NCBI GenBank assembly: GCA_023131215.1 | Contig: JAGLZV010000011.1 | Location: 1-13,491, forward strand | Source: Candidatus Methanophagales archaeon | Lineage (GTDB): Archaea > Halobacteriota > Syntropharchaeia > Alkanophagales > Methanospirareceae | Length of the DNA: 13,491 nt | Direction: 5' to 3' | Part shown: piece after piece, positions 1 to 6,400 of the stretch | Numbering within the stretch: the first letter of the stretch is position 1 | Layout of the letters: each line of letters opens with the position of its first letter | Position numbers and translations under genes: made by a program | The notes under the pieces: model-generated | Databases searched by the model: none | What the model saw: only the letters and a program-made list of their open reading frames with translations | What the model was told of the DNA's origin: nothing

Positions 1-306
1 GTGCCACGAGCAGATGCGAAAGAAGCGAGAAAAATACGCGAGATAGAGAACATAGGGTATAGCGTTGTAGATGAAAAGGGCAATCCAGAGAACCCTGATG
101 CGGTTGTCGTGCTCGGTGGATTAGCGATGCCTAAGTTTGGATGCCCACCAGAAGATGTCACTCGTATGATTGAAAATATCTCGGGCGATAAGAAACCAAA
201 AATTATCGGCGTTGGGTTCATGAATATATTTGAGAGTGAGGGCTGGGATAAAAAGATAGATTTCGATACGCTGATGGATACGACCATGGAGGTCGTGGTT
301 AAGTAG
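1..306 (+). CDS. DUF2124 family protein, 3' part (5' end cut by window edge)
   Basis: The reading frame is open from base 1 to a TAG at 304-306 (101 codons). It probably begins upstream, because DUF2124 proteins are usually longer, so the GTG at base 1 is not necessarily the start. The piece matches my memory of the family's C-terminal half: a Rossmann-like strand ending in VVVLGGLAMPK, then a segment with PEDV, then PKIIGVGFMNIFESEGW and an acidic strand with FDTLMDTTMEV. DUF2124 is found mainly in methanogens and their relatives and has no established function. The gene converges on the tRNA-Gly gene, whose 3' end lies only 9 bp downstream, so its transcript must run into antisense tRNA sequence. 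A T-rich stretch at 365-371 could end it. Family assignment is from motif memory only. Confidence 0.7.
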   Translation: MPRADAKEARKIREIENIGYSVVDEKGNPENPDAVVVLGGLAMPKFGCPPEDVTRMIENISGDKKPKIIGVGFMNIFESEGWDKKIDFDTLMDTTMEVVVK

Positions 307-315
307 ATAATGCAA

Positions 316-468
316 TGCGCCGACCGGGATTTGGACCCGGGTTATAGGCTTTTTGCCCACCCTCCTTTTTTATCCTAAAAAGTTCTTTCTTTCGTCAACG
401 TTTCTTTCTTTTGAAGAAAGAAGGGTTGGTTGGCAAGCCTATGTGATACCAAGCTACACTACCGGCGC
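316..468 (-). tRNA. tRNA-Gly(GCC) with an 80-nt intron
   Basis: On the minus strand the 5' acceptor GCGCCGG (468-462) pairs over 7 bp with UCGGCGC (323-317, one G-U), followed by discriminator A at 316. CCA is not encoded. The D arm is G10-U11-G12 / C23-A24-C25 with GG in the loop. The anticodon stem UAGGC (441-437) pairs with GCCUA (349-345). The loop UUGCCA plus A38 gives anticodon GCC (434-432). The T stem CCGGG/CCCGG is perfect. The mature tRNA is interrupted between positions 37 and 38 by 351-430. The T loop reads UCCAAAU, not UUCAAAU, so the usually invariant U55 is C. The gene lies 28 bp past the aCPSF2 stop on the same strand and could be transcribed from its own promoter or by read-through. 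Confidence 0.9.
351..430 (-). other. Archaeal tRNA intron (37/38) in tRNA-Gly(GCC)
   Basis: The interruption sits 3' of A37, the canonical archaeal position cut by the splicing endonuclease. UUGCC of the anticodon loop can pair with GGCAA near the intron's 3' end, leaving a 3-nt AAA bulge before the 3' exon stem, as in a bulge-helix-bulge. Beyond the 5' bulge the pairing is interrupted: ACCC of the 5' intron end can pair with GGGT of the 3' end, but with an asymmetric gap, so the motif looks relaxed. The rest of the intron carries a 9-bp hairpin, TTCTTTCTT/AAGAAAGAA (402-410/414-422 on the plus strand), the same motif seen in several intergenic regions here. Exact splice points are ambiguous by one base within the A runs. 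Confidence 0.75.
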
Positions 469-482
469 ATTCTCTTTTTGTT

Positions 483-492
483 TTATTTTTCA
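483..492 (-). promoter_or_regulatory. Possible TATA box for tRNA-Gly
   Basis: The minus strand reads GAAAAATAAA about 15-24 nt before the tRNA 5' end. This A/T-rich element is in a fair position for an archaeal tRNA promoter. It is weak evidence because the whole 470-495 stretch is AT-rich. Confidence 0.3.
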
Positions 493-496
493 GCAT

Positions 497-1774
497 CTAT
501 TCTATTATAAACTCCTCTCCATTCTGCGGCGCTATCGCATCACAACCATAATTCTCCCTTAACCAAGTTGCAAATCCCTCCGTATTGTCCCCATGCACCG
601 TAAATATAATCCCTGTGCCATTCCTGCAAAATCGCGACACTATTTCCTTCAGCTCGGAATCCCCTGCGTGAGCCGAGAAGTCATATTGCTCCACCTGCGA
701 ATTCACTTTCACTACCTCCCCATCTGCCTCCACGCATCCTTCCTCTACCAACCTTCTTCCGTTCGTCCCCTCTATCTGATAGCCAGTGAGCAGCACTTTG
801 CTCCTCCGGTCTTCATGTATCTTCTTCAGATAATACAGCACAGGTCCACCATTAAGCATTCCTGCGGTGGTGACAATTACGGAAGGTTCGGAAAGGGCTT
901 TCTTTCGCCTCTTCGAGTTCACAAACTGGGCATCACTAAAAGCAGCATTCAGCGCCTTTGCGTTTTTTAAGAACGAGGGGTGATTCTTAAACAAACCGAA
1001 AACGCTCAGTCCCATACCATCCACGTAAGGAGTGAGTCCATAAGAATGCAGAATCATCACTATCTCCTGTGTCCTACCCACTGCAAAGCACGGAACAATC
1101 GCATTACCCCCGGAATCCAAAGTTTCTGTAATGGAGTCTATGAATTCACGCTCCAATTCCTTTCTGTTTCTATGCTCTCTTCCATAATATGTGCTTTCTA
1201 TGAATAGGATATCGGAGGTAGGGAAATCAGAAGCAGAAGCACTTTCCATTAAACGTGTCTCACCCGTTTTTATGTCCCCGGTATAAAAAAGGCTTATATC
1301 CTCACTCTCCTTTCTCAAATACACCGATGAACTACCGGGTATGTGCCCCGCATTACATAATTCGAGCTCATAATCCCCACCAAGGGAACCGTCTAATGCA
1401 ATCCTGTCGCCGAAAGCGACTGGATGCGTATGCTCATCCATTTTCCTGATGTCTTCCTTGCTAAAGAAGTTAAATCCTTGCTCTTTCCCAACTTTTATCG
1501 TATCTCTTCCCAAAAGCCGGGTTAAATCGCCTGTCACCGAAGTCATATAAACATCTGGTGCCATATCCATACCAGTCATCAAACTTGGAACCATACCAGA
1601 GTGATCCAGATGTGCATGAGACACGATCACAGACTTTGGCGAAATACTTTCACTTCTCAGAGGTATCTCTGGAGGGTCCGATGGTCTGAGTCCATAATCT
1701 AAGATAATCTCGCCATCCACCAATATTGCAGAACGTCCTACTTCTTTACAACCACCAAGAAATTTTATTTTCAT
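497..1774 (-). CDS. Beta-CASP metallo-beta-lactamase RNase, aCPSF2-like
   Basis: This is a predicted zinc-dependent RNA nuclease of the CPSF/RNase J superfamily, acting on RNA 3' ends or 5' ends in the cytoplasm. All signature residues are visible: motif 2 SHAHLDHSG (H53, H55, D57, H58), motif 3 His in GHIPGSS (H144), motif 4 Asp in YTGDIKTG (D167), beta-CASP motif A Glu in FIESTYYG (E193), the GRTQE segment near 233, motif B His in FSAHAGD (H369) and motif C His in VHGD (H394). At 425 aa with no N-terminal KH domains it fits aCPSF2, not the longer KH-bearing aCPSF1. The N-terminus (FLGGCKEVGRSAILVDG) also fits aCPSF2 better than aRNase J. The ATG follows the eS1 stop by one base, with a GAGGTGA ribosome site inside the eS1 end, so the two are probably translated from one mRNA. 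Confidence 0.88.
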   Translation of the reverse strand: MKIKFLGGCKEVGRSAILVDGEIILDYGLRPSDPPEIPLRSESISPKSVIVSHAHLDHSGMVPSLMTGMDMAPDVYMTSVTGDLTRLLGRDTIKVGKEQGFNFFSKEDIRKMDEHTHPVAFGDRIALDGSLGGDYELELCNAGHIPGSSSVYLRKESEDISLFYTGDIKTGETRLMESASASDFPTSDILFIESTYYGREHRNRKELEREFIDSITETLDSGGNAIVPCFAVGRTQEIVMILHSYGLTPYVDGMGLSVFGLFKNHPSFLKNAKALNAAFSDAQFVNSKRRKKALSEPSVIVTTAGMLNGGPVLYYLKKIHEDRRSKVLLTGYQIEGTNGRRLVEEGCVEADGEVVKVNSQVEQYDFSAHAGDSELKEIVSRFCRNGTGIIFTVHGDNTEGFATWLRENYGCDAIAPQNGEEFIIE

Positions 1775-1775
1775 T

Positions 1776-2384
1776 TTATTTCGTCACCTCTTTGTCTTGC
1801 GCGGGGTTTCCACCACCGCCCCTTTCCGTTTTAGTTATCTCCACTCTCCTCAGTGGATACACCTTTTTCGCTGCCTTATATATGTCAGACGATAATTTCC
1901 CGAGTATTATCTCCTGTATATATTTATTAAGTTCTAAGCTCTTCGCTCTATTTATAATTATATCTTCCATTATCTTTCGTATTAGCTTTACCTGTGTTTC
2001 ACTTGCCTTTCTTAGCGTAAAACAAGCGGATTTTACACGCATCTCCACCCCATCTTTTGTCACGACATCGATATTTGAGTCTATCTTTGAGATTCCCTTC
2101 CTTGCTAAACTCCGTAGATAACCATTATCCACCTTATGCCCTATGAACTTTGTATAAGCCGTGTTATGATCTACTTCATCTATTTCCAGCAATAATTTCA
2201 AATTCGAACTCTTTATCAGCTTGCCTGTGAGGTCACCTAAGGTCATCCCTATCCGCCTTCCTATTAACTTGGATGGCTCGTCTGCCACCGTATCCCCTGC
2301 CTTTACATCACCAAACATCTTCGGTGCTAACACCGTGTACCACTGTTTCGCTTTCCACTTATCCTTCGGTCTTTTCTTCGCCAG
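1776..2384 (-). CDS. rps3ae: Ribosomal protein eS1 (S3Ae), apparent CTG start
   Basis: Component of the 30S subunit. The body is diagnostic of the family: LAPKMFGD, LIGRRIGMTLGDLTG, YLRSLARKGISKID and the C-terminal YPLRRVEI. The first standard start in frame (GTG at 2333) would drop a conserved basic N-terminus that is clearly encoded upstream: AKKRPKDKWKAKQWYTV. Reading upstream in that frame gives GCG, then CTG (2384-2382), CAA, GCA and a TGA stop (2393-2391). There is no ATG, GTG or TTG. CTG is therefore the best start, giving 202 aa, the usual archaeal length. AGGAG at 2400-2396 leaves an 11-nt spacer to CTG. The other reading, a GTG at 2394, is in the wrong frame and only one base from AGGAG, so it would need a frameshift or sequence error. 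The gene is first in a pair with aCPSF2. Confidence 0.9.
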   Translation of the reverse strand: MAKKRPKDKWKAKQWYTVLAPKMFGDVKAGDTVADEPSKLIGRRIGMTLGDLTGKLIKSSNLKLLLEIDEVDHNTAYTKFIGHKVDNGYLRSLARKGISKIDSNIDVVTKDGVEMRVKSACFTLRKASETQVKLIRKIMEDIIINRAKSLELNKYIQEIILGKLSSDIYKAAKKVYPLRRVEITKTERGGGGNPAQDKEVTK

Positions 2385-2416
2385 TTGTGCTCACGCTCCT
2401 TTATTTTATTCTGTTT

Positions 2417-2444
2417 CTTATAAATGAAAACTTTTACTTATAAA
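2417..2444 (-). promoter_or_regulatory. Two TATA boxes upstream of eS1-aCPSF2
   Basis: TTTATAAG occurs twice on the minus strand, at 2444-2437 and 2424-2417, exactly 20 bp apart. The distal box predicts a start near 2414 and a leader of about 30 nt that contains the AGGAG. The proximal box predicts a start near 2394, which would place the AGGAG upstream of the RNA. The distal box therefore fits the ribosome site better, or both are used. Confidence 0.5.
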
Positions 2445-2460
2445 CCTTTCTTTAAGAAAG
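2445..2460. repeat. CTTTCTT/AAGAAAG hairpin at the purQ 3' end
   Basis: A perfect palindrome CTTTCTT-T-AAGAAAG lies at 2446-2460, preceded by AAAC. The purQ stop codon (2454-2452 on the minus strand) lies inside it, so the last codons of purQ are repeat sequence. It belongs to the same motif family as 402-422, 3363-3388, 6809-6861, 9325-9351 and 9462-9476. Confidence 0.6.
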
Positions 2461-3318
2461 AGAGCTTCTATCTCGAAGATAACCTAAAACTGATTCAAAT
2501 ATCCTTTTCCCATCGCCGTATGCGTCCTCTTTCTCTTCCTCCTTCCCCTTTCTCCTTTCTCTCGCCGTCCTTGACCATTTGGAATCTGTGAAGGCATAAA
2601 AAGCCCTTTCTGGATGTGGCATTAACCCCAATATATTGCCTTCCGGGCTACATATCCCAGCGATATTATATATAGAGCCATTTGGGTTCCAAGGATAAGA
2701 AGCATATTTGCCCTCGTGGTCAACATAACGGAAGACAATCTGGTCATTTTCCTCCAGAAGTTGTATATACGCCTCTCTCTTTTTCTCGTCAATGAAAAAC
2801 TTCCCCTCTGCATGTGCGCATGGCATCTTCAGGATGCTCCCTCTCTCTATTCCTCGTGTAAAAACGCATTTCCCCCTGCTTTCATGCTTTATAAGTGTAG
2901 GGCGGCACTCAAAACGAGCGGAATCGTTTGTTGTCAATGCTACCTGCTGCATCTCTGTCTTTTCACGAGCAAATCCCGGAAGTAACCCCATTTCCACTAA
3001 TACTTGGAAGCCATTGCATATCCCTAATGCGGGATTTCCATTTTCTATAAAATCCTCTATTTCTTCCCCTAACGCTCCTTTTATCCTCGCAGCGAGTATT
3101 GCTCCTGCCCTTATATAATCGCCGGATGAAAATCCGCCAGGTATCACCAGTAAATCATAATCCTTTAAATTCCTCCTCTCACGCTCCTTCACCGCTCCTA
3201 TCAATTGTTTCAGGTGCACAATCTCTGTCGATGCACCCAATCTCTTAAAAGCAAAGCTCGTCTCGAGTTCGCAGTTTGTTCCTTCTATCCGCAGAATGCA
3301 TATTTTCAATGTCTTCAT
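2452..3318 (-). CDS. purQ: Phosphoribosylformylglycinamidine synthase, glutaminase subunit PurQ
   Basis: Class I glutamine amidotransferase that releases ammonia from glutamine for the FGAR to FGAM step of purine synthesis, together with PurL and PurS (neither is in this window). Visible motifs: N-terminal ILRIEGTNCE, oxyanion strand VIPGGFSSGDYIRAGA (about 58-73), nucleophile Cys101 in GICNGFQ, and the His235/Glu237 pair in MPHPERAF. The length of 288 aa is longer than bacterial PurQ (about 230) but like many archaeal versions. The C-terminal 40 residues contain a highly charged stretch (RERRKGKEEEKEDA). The ATG at 3318 has no clear ribosome site and follows an A/T-rich stretch, suggesting a leaderless or short-leader mRNA. 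The stop codon lies in a repeat palindrome. It is divergent from polC. Confidence 0.93.
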   Translation of the reverse strand: MKTLKICILRIEGTNCELETSFAFKRLGASTEIVHLKQLIGAVKERERRNLKDYDLLVIPGGFSSGDYIRAGAILAARIKGALGEEIEDFIENGNPALGICNGFQVLVEMGLLPGFAREKTEMQQVALTTNDSARFECRPTLIKHESRGKCVFTRGIERGSILKMPCAHAEGKFFIDEKKREAYIQLLEENDQIVFRYVDHEGKYASYPWNPNGSIYNIAGICSPEGNILGLMPHPERAFYAFTDSKWSRTARERRKGKEEEKEDAYGDGKRIFESVLGYLRDRSSLS

Positions 3319-3401
3319 GTATTTGTATTTTTAAGACGCAGATAAAAATTGTTTTCTTTGATAAACTTTTCTTTTTGAGAAAAGGTTTGAGATGATATAA
3401 G
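3319..3401. promoter_or_regulatory. Divergent promoter region between purQ and polC
   Basis: This 83-bp stretch separates two divergent genes and must hold both promoters. A/T-rich TATA-like stretches occur around 3324-3334 and 3342-3350, but none is clean enough to assign. On the polC side, GATGAT just before the ATG is at best a weak ribosome site. Confidence 0.45.
3363..3388. repeat. Hairpin repeat in the polC leader
   Basis: AAACTTTTCT (3363-3372) can pair with AGAAAAGGTTT (3378-3388) with one bulged base. It is a divergent member of the AAACCTTTCTT hairpin family, placed 13 nt before the polC ATG, where it could affect translation or be the remnant of an insertion. Confidence 0.5.
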
Positions 3402-6400
3402 ATGGCTATGACTGCAATATACTATGAAACTTTAACTGATAAACTGGGGAAGGAAATAGAGATAGCACGAGAGGCGAGGAAAAAAGGTTTTGATCCCTCA
3501 CGCCATCCTGAAATTAACATAACGAAGAATCTCGCGGAGAGAGTAGAGGCGCTCATAGGAATAAAAGGCCTGAGGGCGAGGATAAGAGAATTAGAGCGAA
3601 AAGATTACGGTAGAGAGGAAATGGCGTTAAAAATAGGATATGATTTTGTAGAGGGTAAATTCGGCAGGTATAAGAAGGTGGAAGTTATAGAGAATGCGGT
3701 TAGAACCGCAGTGGCGATTCTCACAGAAGGTGTGGTTGCAGCGCCTTTAGACGGAATATCCCGCATTGAAGTAGGTAGAAACGATGATTCGAGTGAATAT
3801 ATAAAAATATTTTATTCGGGTCCTATAAGAAGTGCGGGGGGGACTGCCCAAGCGCTTTCTGTATTAGTTGCGGATTATATAAGGAGAAGAGTAGGATTTG
3901 CAGCGTATTCTCCGAGGGAAGAGGAAATAGGGAGGTATGTATTGGAAGTTTCTGCGTATGAACGAATAAGTGGCTTGCAATACACGCCCACTGATGAAGA
4001 GATAAAGGAGATCGTAAGGAATTGCCCCATTTGCATAGACGGAGACCCTACGGAGGATAGAGAAGTGGGGGGCTATAAAGACCTTGAAAGAGTCGCAACG
4101 AATAAAATAAGGGGTGGAATGGTGCTTGTTCTCACTGAAGGGATGGCAATGAAGGCGCCGAAGATAAAGAGGCATGTTGATAAACTCGGGATCGAAGGCT
4201 GGGACTGGGTGGATAAGTTAGTTAAATCGAAGGTAGAGAAAGGAGAGCGGGACTTCCTGGGGGATTTAATAGCAGGAAGACCCGTGTTTGGGAATCCGTC
4301 AAAAAAAGGGTCCTTCAGACTTCGATATGGACGTGCTCGCAATTCAGGACTTTCGGCTGTCGGAATAAACCCGGCTACAATGTCGCTGCTTGAATTCATC
4401 GCAGCAGGGACGCAGATAAAGCCAGAACTACCGGGTAAGGCAGGTTGCGTTGTCCCTGTTGATTCTATTGAAGGACCGACGGTGAAATTGAAGAACGGTA
4501 GCCTCCTCAGATTAAATTCAGTTAAAGATGTTCAGAGGGTAACTGAGGAAGTGGCTGAGATAGTAGATTTAGGAGAGATACTCATTGATTATGGCGATTT
4601 TTTAGAAACAGGGCATCGTTTAATGCCCGGTGCATACTCGCATGAATGGTGGTTAAAGGAGTTGGAAGAGAAATCAAAGGAAGAAGCAGAGAAATGGCGT
4701 TTGAAGCCGCCGAGTCAAGCAGAAGCAATAGAAATCGCATCTCGCTATGCGGTGCCACTATATCCCACCTATAGCTATTTGTGGGAGGACATAACGGAGG
4801 AAGACAAGGAGTATCTGGCGGAGTGTATATGCAAAAAGGGATGCAGGATGCAAGATGCAGGATGCGAGTCAAACCTGTATCCTGTATCCAGTACCCTGCA
4901 TCCAGTATTAGATGAAAAAACGCTATTTATTTCCAACGACGATGATGGAAGGGTAAAGACAATTCTGGAGGATTTGCTTGTCCCGCATCAAACTCAAGGG
5001 ATGATGCAAGATGCAAGATGCAAGATGCAAGTCAAACCTGTATCCAGTATCCTGTATCCTGCATCCAGAGACCAAAAAGGCTTTTTAGCGATAGAAGAGC
5101 CGAGTGCTTTATTAAGGTGTTTGGGGATAAGCGAGGATTTGCGAAGGGGCGAATCAGTGCGGATAAAAACGAGACCAAACGCACCGACAAGAATAGGTGT
5201 TCGGATGGGAAGACCGGAGAAATCGAAAGAAAGAAGGATGAAACCTGCTCCTCATTCTATCTTCCCCTTAGGCGAATACGGAGGAAAGAACAGGTCGTTG
5301 AAGGAAGCATTAAAGGAAAAAGTGATAGAGGTGGAGGTAGGCATGAGAAGATGCAACGAATGCGGGAATGAATTTCTATCATCCTTTTGTATATGTGATA
5401 AGTGCGGGGCTTCCAACTTTCAAACTCAACAGAAGATGCAAGATACAAGATACAAGATGCAGTATTCTGCATCCAGAGACAAAAGGAGCATTGATTTGTG
5501 GGAATATTATCAGGAGACGATAAAGAAATTGGGTGAATCTTATAACAAACTGGATGTAAAATGCGTGAAAGGTCTTATTTCAAAGCAAAAAGTGGCTGAG
5601 CATTTAGGTAAGGGGATATTAAGGGCGAAGCACGATGTATTCGTGTTTAAGGATGGCACGATAAGATATGATTTTACGAACCTGCCGTTAACTCATTTTA
5701 AACCGAAAGAGATAGGATTGAGCGTGGAAAAAGCGAAGGAACTGGGGTATTCACATGACATAAAAGGCGAGGAGTTGAAAAGCGACCTGCAAATAGTAGA
5801 GCTCAAGCAGCAGGATGTCATTATATCGGTTGATGCAACATCGTATTTGCTAAAAGTGTCGCAATTTTTGGACTCGCTCCTTTCTAAATTTTATGGCTTA
5901 TCACCTTATTACGGCGCATCAAGCAAGGAAGACCTCATGGGGCAACTCGTGCTTGGATTGGCACCACATACTTCTGCTGGGATATTGGGCAGGATAATAG
6001 GATTTACGAAGGCTTCAGCTTGTTATGCGCATCCTTTTTTCCATGCGGCGAAAAGGAGGAATTGTGATGGTGACGAAGACTCAATCATCCTTCTGCTGGA
6101 TGCTCTGCTCAATTTCTCCTTGTTCTTTCTACCTGAGAAAAGGGGTGGCAGAATGGATGCTCCTCTGGTTCTTATTCCGTTCATCAATCCAAAGGAGGTG
6201 GACAAGGAAGCGCGTAATGTTTCCATTGCGAAGGAATATCCACTGGACTTTTATGAGGCAACTTACTCGGGGAAGCACCCAAAAGAGGTGACGATAGAGA
6301 CTGCATCGAGCAGGATAGGAGAGCCGAAGGATGTTTATGGGTTTGGTTACACGCATGAGACAACTGATATCGCCGCAGGTCCTTTGAATTCGTTGTATAA

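Noticed and set aside
593..1207. Plus-strand open frames inside the aCPSF2 gene
   Set aside because: They are antisense to a gene with a full set of catalytic motifs and show no recognisable domain.
2331..2333. GTG at 2333 as the eS1 start
   Set aside because: It would remove 17 residues including the conserved KDKWKAKQWY segment, which is clearly encoded upstream in frame.
4840..5474. CRISPR array
   Set aside because: Units are 7 bp, tandem without spacers, imperfect, mirrored, and lie in a coding frame.
4836..5490. Intein in DP2
   Set aside because: The inserts are about 20 residues with no splicing or endonuclease motifs, and are not at the conserved catalytic sites where DP2 inteins occur.
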